From assembly GCA_027011235.1 (NCBI GenBank), contig JALVAI010000020.1, positions 1-14,280 of the forward strand: a stretch of 14,280 nucleotides of DNA, written 5' to 3'. Shown one piece after another: positions 7,456 through 14,185 of the stretch. The position numbers and the translations under genes were made by a program. Source of the DNA: Desulfobulbaceae bacterium. GTDB lineage: Bacteria; Desulfobacterota; Desulfobulbia; Desulfobulbales; Desulfobulbaceae. The notes below the pieces were generated by a model, which saw only the letters and a program-made list of their open reading frames with translations, was not told where the DNA came from and did no database searches. Within the stretch, counting starts at the first letter, position 1; every line of letters starts with the position of its first letter.

Positions 7456-7485
7456 GATGATACAGGACCAGGGCAGGATTATCTA

Positions 7486-8283
7486 TTATTTTTCCTGTTC
7501 CTGGATTGACTTGACCAGAAGCGTTCCGGCAATGCCTGCCAGGGCCAGAGATTTTGCCTGTTTCCGGGCCGGTTTGAGCAACCCTGCCAGCATGGAGCGG
7601 CGCGAGCTGGCTTCCGGCATTTCCTGCGGCGCCTGGGTCATGAGCAGGGCCATGTCCTTCTTGTTACCAAAATAGCGGCTGTTGGGGCCTATCTGCACAT
7701 TTTTCGAGGTCAGGCCGACCGCTCCCTTCTTCACATATTTTGACACCTCGGAATCGGGATCGTCCAGATCACCGAAAATGCGGGCCTCGGCAAGACAGGT
7801 CTGGACACAGGCCGGTTGCAGGCCTGCCTCCACCCTGGGCATGCAATAGGTACATTTGTCCGCCTTACCATCCGAATCATCATCGGCAAGGTCCGGGTTG
7901 ACATATCTTGCTCCATACGGACAGGCGTCTGCGCAGGCGCCGCAGCCAAGGCATCGTTTTTTATCTATCTGCACCGTTCCGTTGAAGGGGTCCTTCCAGG
8001 TTGCAGCCACCTCCATGGTTTTTGTCTTGCCTGTTTTGGCATCCTTGAAGGTGACCATTTCCGTGTCAGCCGGGCAGACGTCGACACAGGCCGGGTGTGT
8101 ACAGTGGTTGCACAGGCCGGGGTAATAGGTTGCGGCCAGACCATGGGGTGTGTTGGCGGGGCCAAGCCTGCGCACCCAGTTTCTGGCAAATTCAACCGGA
8201 ACTTCCCATTCTGCGCGGCAGGCCACGGCACAGGCATGACAGCCCACACATCGATCAAGATTTATAATCATTCCATATTGCAT
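7486..8283 (-). CDS. Four-cluster 4Fe-4S ferredoxin subunit of a molybdoenzyme (PsrB/DmsB/TtrB type)
   Basis: A 265-residue electron-transfer subunit. Sixteen cysteines form four groups typical of four [4Fe-4S] clusters: C12/C15/C18/C22, C58/C61/C66/C70, C111/C114/C117/C121 and C144/C147/C159/C163. There is no N-terminal signal peptide, so it probably crosses the membrane folded together with the Tat-targeted catalytic subunit. The C-terminus is unusual: SSRRSMLAGLLKPARKQAK is followed by a short hydrophobic stretch (about 245-257) and a charged end. That could be a weak C-tail anchor, as in FdnH or HybO, or an interaction tail. A GGAGG lies 10 bp before the ATG at 8283. The gene follows the catalytic gene by 48 bp and precedes a terminator. 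No NrfD-type quinone-binding membrane protein follows, so the route of electrons to or from the quinone pool is not shown here. Confidence 0.92.
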   Translation of the reverse strand: MQYGMIINLDRCVGCHACAVACRAEWEVPVEFARNWVRRLGPANTPHGLAATYYPGLCNHCTHPACVDVCPADTEMVTFKDAKTGKTKTMEVAATWKDPFNGTVQIDKKRCLGCGACADACPYGARYVNPDLADDDSDGKADKCTYCMPRVEAGLQPACVQTCLAEARIFGDLDDPDSEVSKYVKKGAVGLTSKNVQIGPNSRYFGNKKDMALLMTQAPQEMPEASSRRSMLAGLLKPARKQAKSLALAGIAGTLLVKSIQEQEK

Positions 8284-8331
8284 AATGGATTATCCTCCAT
8301 AAAGGGCTATTATCAAAGATTGGGTTATTTT

Positions 8332-10596
8332 TCAGGCGGGAATGTCTATCACCTTGCCGTCCTTGACGATGCGGACAAAGTTGATCCGCATGCCGCTGAT
8401 ACCTGTTTCACCTTCCCGATTGATTTTGGTATTTAGCGAGTTGTCGTCAATGCCCTTGTGATAGCCAACGGTCATGGCCGGATTAAAGGTGCCAAAACCG
8501 TGGGCAATAAACAGGCAATCTTTTCGGATACCGGGCGTGGTTTTCACCACAGTTGAACTCACCGATTTTTTCCCGTCCTGATTTTCAAGAAACACCCTGT
8601 CTCCATCTTTCAGCCCCATCTTTTTTGCGGATTCATCATTGATCCAGAGGGGATTTTCCGGAATTTCCCGTGCCAGCCAGGCATTATTGGCGGTCCGGTT
8701 AAAGGTGTGTACCGGTGACCGGCCATATATCATGCGGGCAAACCCCTTCGGCGGTTCCGTCGTTTTCGTATAGGTGGGCAGGGGTGGAAAATCCTCATCT
8801 TCCATTGCCTCGGAATAGAGTTCGATCTTTCCGGAATCAGTATCGAATTTTGGTTCTTCGCCCTTTTTCAGGTAGGGTGATTCGCCGGGCTGGATATAGA
8901 TGCCATCGAGTTTTCTCAGTTTGGCAATGGTCAGACCGGTCTCCTTGAGCAGATGATTGACATATTCTTCCTGGTTTCTGACCGGAATGTCCTTGCCATG
9001 CCCCATGCGTTTGGCCAGTTCATTGATTATCCAGACCGGATCTTTTCGTTCGAACATGGGATCAATAAGCGGCATACGGGCAGAGAGAAACTGTTGCGGT
9101 TTATCACCCTGGTTCCACTGGGTCCCTTTTTCAACATGGTCGTAACGTTCCAGATAACTGGCCTCGGGCAGCAGGATATCTGCCCACATGGTGATATCCG
9201 TGGGTGTGACATCGGTGACCATGATAAAATCCATGTTGGCAAGGGCCTTTTCGGTCCTCTCCTGGCGCGGCATGGTCTTGATGGAGTTGGTGCCCCAGAC
9301 AACAAGAGACTTGATGGGATAGGGTTTGCCGGAGATCATGGTGTCCCGCATCAGCTCAGGCGGGGTTCCCGGGGGCCGGAAGGGATATTTTTCCACTACT
9401 TCGGCCAGGGCCATTTCCTCGGGATCCTCTTCGTGATCAACTTCGGGCCAGTGGACATGGCCTGAAGACATGCGCTTGATACGAACAATACCGCCGGGAC
9501 AGTCCATGGCACCAAGAATGGCGGTCAGGCAGGCATTGGCTCGCACCCTTTGGAAGTCATTGCCGTACCAGGCCGCGTGCCGTCCCGGATGGATAGAGAC
9601 GTTGGGGGCGTTCTTGGCCAGCAGTTCGGCGACTTCAACGATTTGTTTTGCCGGAATGTCACATTCGGCAGCGGTTTTTTCCACCGTCCACTCGGCAACA
9701 TGCTTTTTAAGCCGCTTGAGACCGAGGCAATATTTTTTTGCAAAGGTCTTATTGTAAATTCCCTTGTCAAACATATAATTCATCAGGCCGAGTAAAAAGG
9801 CGGTGTCCGTGCCAGGTTTGATCTGAACCCAGATATGCGCTTTGGCAGCGGCAGCGGAAAAACGGGGATCAACCACCACTACCTTGGAACCATTTTCAAG
9901 TCCTTTGAGGAAATTTTTCACATGCGACAGGTGGATATTTTCACCAATATGGCACCCGACCAGCAGCATGGCCTTGGAGTTGGGCATGTCTACATCCTCA
10001 TTGGGAACAAAACCCAGGGTCTGCATCATGGCCATGGCTGTCTGACCACGGCACTGGTAAAAGGCCGGTTCATATTTGTTGGCTACACCGAGGTAGTCGA
10101 AATAGGCATTGGGATAATGGGCCGATGCGCCGTGATACCAGACGGCAATTCCCTTGGGACCGTACTTGTCAATGGTTGCCTGCAATTTATCAGCGCAGAT
10201 ATTCAAGGCCTCGTCCCAGGAAATTTTCTGCCATTTCGGGGCCCCGCGTTTACCGATGTTCTTCATCGGATATTTCAGGCGATCGGGATCATAGACCAGT
10301 TTAATGCCCGAATTTCCCCGGGCGCAAAGGTTTTGTCCGTTGTCAATGGATTTGGGGTTGCCCTCGAGCTTTACCAGGCGATCCCCTCTGACCTTGCCGA
10401 CAAGCTGACAACGCCAGAAGCACATTTCACAGATACCACCGGTAACGGTTTTGGTATCCTTGAAACTCCCGGGCGGGATAAGGGGGGCCTTTGCAATACC
10501 GGTTTCAGCCCTGGCAACCACCTTGGAAAGCGGGATGCCAGCGGCTGCAATGGAGGCGGTTTTCAAAAAATTCCGCCTGGTCAGGTTTATTGCCAT
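8332..10596 (-). CDS. Tat-exported molybdopterin oxidoreductase, PsrA/PhsA-like catalytic subunit
   Basis: A 754-residue catalytic subunit of the DMSO-reductase (CISM) superfamily, close in length to PhsA and PsrA (about 760 aa). The N-terminus has a Tat signal, LTRRNFLK plus a hydrophobic region up to ARAE. C56, C59, C63 and C91 (CEMCFWRC, then LCARG) would bind the proximal [4Fe-4S] cluster. C182 in FYQCRGQTA is the likely Mo/W ligand, as expected in Psr/Phs enzymes. The C-terminal domain carries HGFGTFNPAMTVGYHKG, resembling the HGFG region of polysulfide and thiosulfate reductases. AGGAGGA lies 7 bp before the ATG, inside the end of torD, whose stop codon abuts the start directly. It probably reduces, or oxidises, a sulfur oxyanion or polysulfide in the periplasm. 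Selenate, tetrathionate or another oxyanion cannot be excluded by eye. Confidence 0.93.
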   Translation of the reverse strand: MAINLTRRNFLKTASIAAAGIPLSKVVARAETGIAKAPLIPPGSFKDTKTVTGGICEMCFWRCQLVGKVRGDRLVKLEGNPKSIDNGQNLCARGNSGIKLVYDPDRLKYPMKNIGKRGAPKWQKISWDEALNICADKLQATIDKYGPKGIAVWYHGASAHYPNAYFDYLGVANKYEPAFYQCRGQTAMAMMQTLGFVPNEDVDMPNSKAMLLVGCHIGENIHLSHVKNFLKGLENGSKVVVVDPRFSAAAAKAHIWVQIKPGTDTAFLLGLMNYMFDKGIYNKTFAKKYCLGLKRLKKHVAEWTVEKTAAECDIPAKQIVEVAELLAKNAPNVSIHPGRHAAWYGNDFQRVRANACLTAILGAMDCPGGIVRIKRMSSGHVHWPEVDHEEDPEEMALAEVVEKYPFRPPGTPPELMRDTMISGKPYPIKSLVVWGTNSIKTMPRQERTEKALANMDFIMVTDVTPTDITMWADILLPEASYLERYDHVEKGTQWNQGDKPQQFLSARMPLIDPMFERKDPVWIINELAKRMGHGKDIPVRNQEEYVNHLLKETGLTIAKLRKLDGIYIQPGESPYLKKGEEPKFDTDSGKIELYSEAMEDEDFPPLPTYTKTTEPPKGFARMIYGRSPVHTFNRTANNAWLAREIPENPLWINDESAKKMGLKDGDRVFLENQDGKKSVSSTVVKTTPGIRKDCLFIAHGFGTFNPAMTVGYHKGIDDNSLNTKINREGETGISGMRINFVRIVKDGKVIDIPA

Positions 10597-11199
10597 TTAC
10601 TGATCCTCCTGAACAAAAAAAGAAATGAGTTGCATCGACACCTCATACAAGGGGTGACGAAGTTCCGGCATGAGTTGCTGATAAAAGGGTTCAAACCATG
10701 GGCGAAAGAAGGTGTGGAGAAATTTTTCCGCGGCTGTAATCTCCTCCTGCCGATACAGACAGGAGAGAAACTCAAGTTCAAGGCTGATGTGGTCGGCCGG
10801 TTCGGCCTTATTGACGATATCAAAACCGTATTGCCGGTAAAAATCACGCGTTGTTTCCGTGGATTTGCCCTGTAATGATTGTTCACCTTCCAGATAGACC
10901 GAGCCATAGGGAGGAGCAATTACGTGAGGAGCTCCATTGATAAACAGCCGGGTGTATTCGACCTGGGCGTCAAGGAGCTGGTCGGCAACACTGGAGCGCC
11001 AGTAGGCGATCCTCTCCTGGTAAGGTTGCAGATCAAGGCTTTTCAGCAGATCTTCCAGGGTGTCGAGAAATTCATCATCAAAAAACGATTCTTCGGGATA
11101 GCGCATCAGAAGCGCAAGAAAGCTGTAGATGTCGGCAAGGGTTGCCGACATGGACGGAGGAAACGTCTCTGCTGTGTTGGAATCATGATCAGGTTTCAT
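10597..11199 (-). CDS. TorD/DmsD-family molybdoenzyme maturation chaperone
   Basis: A 200-residue, mostly helical cytoplasmic chaperone of the TorD family, which holds the Tat signal of a molybdoenzyme apoprotein until cofactor insertion. The family is recognised by ADIYSFLALLMRYP, EYTRLFINGAPHVIAPPYGSVYL and DHISLELEFLSCLYRQEE. Its stop codon TAA abuts the ATG of the molybdopterin oxidoreductase, which is therefore its likely client, and translation is probably coupled. The first ATG is at 11199, but no Shine-Dalgarno precedes it, and a strong promoter ends only 6 bp upstream. Either the mRNA is leaderless or translation begins at the second ATG (11151, residue 17), which still keeps the whole conserved domain. 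That downstream start also lacks a Shine-Dalgarno. Confidence 0.9.
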   Translation of the reverse strand: MKPDHDSNTAETFPPSMSATLADIYSFLALLMRYPEESFFDDEFLDTLEDLLKSLDLQPYQERIAYWRSSVADQLLDAQVEYTRLFINGAPHVIAPPYGSVYLEGEQSLQGKSTETTRDFYRQYGFDIVNKAEPADHISLELEFLSCLYRQEEITAAEKFLHTFFRPWFEPFYQQLMPELRHPLYEVSMQLISFFVQEDQ

Positions 11200-11205
11200 T
11201 GATTG

Positions 11206-11235
11206 ATTCTACAACAGACAGAGAATTAATGTCAA
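11206..11235 (-). promoter_or_regulatory. Sigma70-type promoter of the torD operon
   Basis: On the minus strand, a perfect TTGACA (11235-11230) and TAGAAT (11211-11206) are separated by 18 bp. The predicted transcription start would fall at or next to the first torD ATG. A 10-bp palindrome TCAAATTTGA (11232-11241) overlaps the -35 box and could bind a regulator. I do not see a clean FNR box. Confidence 0.65.
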
Positions 11236-11312
11236 ATTTGATAATACATGAAATTCTTTTTTTGAATGGGAGAGGTCATTTGCCGGTTCTGAAAAGGCCT
11301 GTTGAAAGATCA

Positions 11313-11525
11313 TCAACACATGATAAGCATGATCTGCTCTCCGTTATACTCGACAATATCACCGGCAACGGTTTTGCGGCGTTTACGGGTTTCCACCTGT
11401 CCGTTGACCAGGACCATGCCTTCCCCGATAAGGTATTTGGCTTCCCCGCCGCTGGCCGCCAGATTTTCCAGCTTGAGGATTTTGTAGAGCTCAATATAGG
11501 GGCCGGTGATGGCGAGAGTTTTCAT
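11313..11525 (-). CDS. Small S4-domain RNA-binding protein (YaaA/RlbA/YbcJ-like)
   Basis: A 70-residue protein made almost entirely of an S4 RNA-binding domain: LYKILKLENLAASGGEAKYLIGEG, then VLVNGQVETRKRRKTVAGD. The pattern VNGxxExRKRRK and the length match the YaaA/RlbA and YbcJ group, which binds rRNA or ribosome-assembly intermediates. AGGA lies about 4 bp before the ATG at 11525, a somewhat short spacing. It starts 22 bp after the dCMP deaminase stop, in the same direction, and the gap carries an 8-bp direct repeat CCTGTCAG (11531-11538 and 11544-11551). It is probably the last gene of the hydrolase-deaminase cluster. Its specific RNA target cannot be told from sequence. Confidence 0.88.
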   Translation of the reverse strand: MKTLAITGPYIELYKILKLENLAASGGEAKYLIGEGMVLVNGQVETRKRRKTVAGDIVEYNGEQIMLIMC

Positions 11526-11547
11526 GGGTTCCTGTCAGTAATACCTG

Positions 11548-12054
11548 TCAGAAGCTGGTATTGTTTTCAACAAGGTTAATCAAAATGGAGCGCCGTTCCG
11601 GTTTGAACTGCCGATAGGAGGTATTTGACTTGTCCAGCATGATTTTTGATGCCCGTACCGGATCACTGTTTTTGTATTTATCCGACAGATAGATAATTTC
11701 TCGTATGCCGGACTGAATGATGACCTTGGTGCATTCATTACAGGGAAACAGGGCAACATAGATGCGGCAATCGCGCAGGTCATAGGAGATCGAGTTGAGT
11801 ACGGCATTTAATTCCGCGTGGCAGACATAGGGATATTTGGTATCAAGATATTTTCCCTCCCTGGCCCAGGGCAGGTCATCATCGGAACAGCCCCAGGGAA
11901 AGCCATTGTAGCCGACGCCAACGATTTTATTCTGCGCATTGGCCACACATGCGCCCACCTGGGTGTTGGGGTCTTTTGAGCGCAGGCCGGAAAGCAGGGC
12001 GACCGCCATGAAGTATTCATCCCAGGAGAGATAATCGGTGCGTTTTCCGGTCAT
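11548..12054 (-). CDS. dCMP deaminase (deoxycytidylate deaminase), eukaryote/T4-like
   Basis: A 168-residue zinc enzyme that converts dCMP to dUMP, feeding thymidylate synthesis. The zinc and catalytic residues are in CHAELNA (H79, E81) and FPCNEC (C105, C108). GYNGFPWGCSDDDLPW and LDTKYPYVCHAELNAVLNS are strikingly like human DCTD as I remember it, including the SDKY motif near the C-terminus. This is closer than I would expect for the short ComEB type. I placed the start at 12054 (MTGKRTDYLSWDEYF) because it lies one base after the upstream hydrolase stop, fitting TGAgATG re-initiation. In-frame ATGs at 12069 and 12111 overlap the hydrolase gene and would add residues not expected in the family. 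The S4 gene follows 22 bp downstream. Confidence 0.93.
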   Translation of the reverse strand: MTGKRTDYLSWDEYFMAVALLSGLRSKDPNTQVGACVANAQNKIVGVGYNGFPWGCSDDDLPWAREGKYLDTKYPYVCHAELNAVLNSISYDLRDCRIYVALFPCNECTKVIIQSGIREIIYLSDKYKNSDPVRASKIMLDKSNTSYRQFKPERRSILINLVENNTSF

Positions 12055-12055
12055 C

Positions 12056-12895
12056 TCAGTGTCCCACATTGTTAATGCTTTTCCGGGCCCGGCGAAGCTT
12101 GCGCCAGTCATCGGCGCCGGTTACCTTGTCGATAAATCGACGGATAGCCTGAAAATAGAGGCGACCACCCACCAGAATAAGGGAGTTGTGGTCAGCTCCT
12201 GGTATGACCTGCAGCTCTTTTGACCTGGCCCCGCAGGCAGCCATGAGTTTTTCCGCCTGGACAAGCGGAATCAGCTGATCTTCAGCCCCATGCAGGACAA
12301 GGGTGGGCCTGGTTATTCGGCTGATCTTTTCCTTGTTGCCAAATCCCATTTCCTCTGTGATGCCGAGTTTATCGGGATCAAGGCCAAGGGTCCGGGCAAG
12401 GGGCAGGGTGTCCGCAAACCCGGAGTCAATGACAAGACCGCTTATTTCATCGTTGCGCAGGGCTGCCACGTCAATGGCACAGGCGCTTCCCAGGGACCTG
12501 CCCATAACAAAGACCGGCCCTGTGTAGCCCTGATCACGCATATGTTGGCGCAGTTGCCGGAAAAGGAAGCGGCCATCTTCAAGCAGGTTGGTTGCCGTGG
12601 GGGTGCCGCTGCTCCAGCCATAACCCCTGTAATCGGTAACAAGAAAGTTCAGCCCCACCTGCTGGTATTCGGGTCCGATAGTATCATAATCGCTGATGAT
12701 CTCACCGTTACCGTGGAAAAATATAATAATTGGAGCTTTTTGGTCATGGGAAAACAGACGGCAGCCAATGGTAACATTGTCGGGCAGGTCAATATCAATG
12801 TCCCGGGCCCCGGCTGGTAGAGGGGTCCTGACGCTTGTCCGCGGATGAAACATGACCTGGAGAATTTCCGGTTGATCAAGGATGTTAGTTTTCAT
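12056..12895 (-). CDS. Alpha/beta hydrolase (serine hydrolase fold)
   Basis: A 279-residue protein of the alpha/beta-hydrolase superfamily, like COG1073/BEM46-type hydrolases. From the ATG at 12895, HGNGE (H61) supplies the oxyanion region, DYRGYGWSSG follows, and GRSLGSACA holds the nucleophile S134. GAEDQLIP gives the acid D206 and GADHNSL the catalytic H236. No signal peptide is present, so it is probably cytoplasmic. I chose 12895 because the open frame upstream to 13021 (42 more residues) is not hydrolase-like and crosses a tandem repeat-bearing regulatory region. No Shine-Dalgarno is visible at the chosen start, so this remains uncertain. Its stop is one base from the dCMP deaminase start, suggesting translational coupling. 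The substrate is unknown. Confidence 0.88.
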   Translation of the reverse strand: MKTNILDQPEILQVMFHPRTSVRTPLPAGARDIDIDLPDNVTIGCRLFSHDQKAPIIIFFHGNGEIISDYDTIGPEYQQVGLNFLVTDYRGYGWSSGTPTATNLLEDGRFLFRQLRQHMRDQGYTGPVFVMGRSLGSACAIDVAALRNDEISGLVIDSGFADTLPLARTLGLDPDKLGITEEMGFGNKEKISRITRPTLVLHGAEDQLIPLVQAEKLMAACGARSKELQVIPGADHNSLILVGGRLYFQAIRRFIDKVTGADDWRKLRRARKSINNVGH

Positions 12896-13047
12896 TGTCT
12901 GTTGATATGAGTTACACGGTATGCCGTAACGGCGCCATAAAGCATGAAAGGTGGCTTGAAAATGATTTGGTCCCGAAGTTCCTTTACCCTTAGAGCAGTG
13001 GAACAAGAAAAATAACACCATTCTGCAGGGAGCCGGCAGTAAGAGTC

Positions 13048-13079
13048 TGTTCTTTGCACACAGTGTTCTTTACACACAG
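13048..13079. repeat. Tandem 16-bp direct repeat, possible operator
   Basis: TGTTCTTTGCACACAG at 13048-13063 is immediately followed by TGTTCTTTACACACAG at 13064-13079, identical except one base. The second copy overlaps the -10-like hexamer of a possible promoter for the alpha/beta hydrolase gene, so the pair would lie over and after the transcription start. That position suits a repressor site. Confidence 0.6.
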
Positions 13080-13106
13080 CTTAGCGTAATTCCGGATATT
13101 GGTCAA
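13078..13106 (-). promoter_or_regulatory. Possible promoter of the hydrolase-deaminase-S4 cluster
   Basis: On the minus strand, TTGACC (13106-13101) and TAAGCT (13083-13078) are separated by 17 bp. The -35 is good and the -10 is weak (3 of 6 consensus). It would give a leader of about 180 nt before the hydrolase ATG. The call rests on the -35 match, the spacing and the adjacent tandem repeat. Confidence 0.3.
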
Positions 13107-13225
13107 ATTTTGGTTATGGCTGATTCCGGAAACAGTGCGCTGGTCCGGGCTGGATTGCAGTAACAGACATCAGGGATCAGGGAAACTTGTCAAGCCACTA
13201 CAACAGAGAAAAATAATATAAAAAA

Positions 13226-14185
13226 TCACCCGCCAACTATGGTGGTCAACCGATCAATGGAGATGTTACCGCCGCTGACCACAAGGACAATATTTTTTCC
13301 CTGCAGGATATGGCCAAGCGTAAGAGCGGCGGCAAGAGAGGCTGCCCCGGCCTCTTCCACCAGGTTGTGACTGTGGATAAGCAGCAGCCGCACCGCCTCT
13401 TCAATGGCGCTGTCTTCAACAAGGACAAAATCATCCAGATATTTTTTCATTATTGCCTGGGTGTTGGCAAAGGATATGCGGGTGGCCAAACCTTCGGCAA
13501 TGGTCTTCATCTCTGCCTCCACGGGCCGCCCCTGGGCCCAGCTTTGGTACTGGGTCGGGGCCTGGGCTGACTGGACACCGATAATCCTGATTTTCGGATT
13601 GATTGTCTTTGCGGCAATGGCAGTACCGCAGACGCCGCTGCCAGCGCCAACCGGCACGATGATGACATCGACCTCGGGCAGCTCTTCCATAATTTCCAGG
13701 CCATAGGTGCCGACGCCGTGAATCAGAGGCTCATCGGTGGGGCCGACAAAGGTGCCGCCCCGCTCATCGGCCACCTCGGCAATCCATTGCCGGGCACTGT
13801 CAAAATCAGGGCCGTGAAAGATGACCTCGGCGCCCAGTCCCCGCATGGCGGCAACCTTGCCGGGATTGGCGCCTTCCGGAACAGCGATGGTGGCCTTGAC
13901 GCCATGGGCGCGGGCGGCAAAGGCTATTGACTGGCCATGATTGCCGGTTGAGGCCGTAAACAGGCCGCCCTTCTTCTGTTCGTCTGTCAGGCGGGCAACC
14001 AGATTGAGACCGCCTCGAACCTTGAAGGCGCCCACGGGCTGGTGATTTTCATGCTTGAGAAATACCCGGCCGCCGACAAGGTCGCTTAAACCCTGGTAAG
14101 GATAAAGCGGGGTGGGCCGCAGATGGGCGTATACATGGGGTCGGGCCTGGTAAATATCGTGAATTGTGGTGGAAATGGAAGTCAT
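13226..14185 (-). CDS. PLP-dependent serine/threonine dehydratase-like enzyme
   Basis: A 319-residue fold-type II PLP enzyme. HENHQPVGAFKVRGG holds the PLP-binding lysine K55, STGNHGQ (79-85) contacts the cofactor, the glycine loop GAGSG (180-184) binds its phosphate, and SGGN (304-307) is the C-terminal cofactor motif. Length fits the catabolic threonine dehydratase type (about 320-330 aa) without the ACT regulatory domain of biosynthetic IlvA. The likely reaction is deamination of threonine or serine to a 2-oxo acid plus ammonia. The H-x-N-H-x-P-x-G-x-F-K form of the lysine motif is also seen in phenylserine and ectoine-pathway (EutB) dehydratases, so the substrate is open. The ATG overlaps the upstream gene's TGA by four bases (ATGA), indicating translational coupling. 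Confidence 0.9.
   Translation of the reverse strand: MTSISTTIHDIYQARPHVYAHLRPTPLYPYQGLSDLVGGRVFLKHENHQPVGAFKVRGGLNLVARLTDEQKKGGLFTASTGNHGQSIAFAARAHGVKATIAVPEGANPGKVAAMRGLGAEVIFHGPDFDSARQWIAEVADERGGTFVGPTDEPLIHGVGTYGLEIMEELPEVDVIIVPVGAGSGVCGTAIAAKTINPKIRIIGVQSAQAPTQYQSWAQGRPVEAEMKTIAEGLATRISFANTQAIMKKYLDDFVLVEDSAIEEAVRLLLIHSHNLVEEAGAASLAAALTLGHILQGKNIVLVVSGGNISIDRLTTIVGG

Larger units (their letters stand above)
7041..7485. other. Non-coding gap with REPIN-like element, palindrome and terminator
   Basis: This gap separates the TIM-barrel gene from the molybdoenzyme operon. From high to low coordinate it contains the operon's terminator, an inverted pair of REP-like hairpins, an imperfect palindrome and an A/T-rich stretch (about 7190-7240) leading to the TIM-barrel gene. 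I found no convincing gene on either strand and no confident promoter for the TIM-barrel gene. Confidence 0.7.
12896..13225. other. Non-coding gap upstream of the alpha/beta hydrolase gene
   Basis: A 330-bp gap containing a promoter-like pair, a tandem 16-bp repeat and two ATTCCGGA copies (13089-13096 and 13123-13130). I see no terminator hairpin directly after the dehydratase gene; the end of that gene is followed by an A/T-rich run (13208-13226) without a stem. Short open frames here lack coding character. Confidence 0.55.

Noticed and set aside
9835..10875. 346-codon plus-strand open frame antisense to the molybdoenzyme and torD genes
   Set aside because: It lies wholly opposite two strongly supported genes, has no recognisable domain, and its composition is what the reverse strand of moderately GC-rich coding DNA gives.
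11219..11250. FNR/CRP-type binding site upstream of torD
   Set aside because: TTCAT-GTAT-TATCAA is one base too long and mismatched against TTGAT-N4-ATCAA, so I do not call it.
11290..11320. Terminator after the S4 gene
   Set aside because: The only stem (TGTTGA/TCAACA on the minus strand) is weak and is not followed by a convincing T run.
12892..13077. 61-codon minus-strand open frame upstream of the hydrolase
   Set aside because: It overlaps the repeat-bearing upstream region, has no family resemblance, and its start lies within the tandem repeat.
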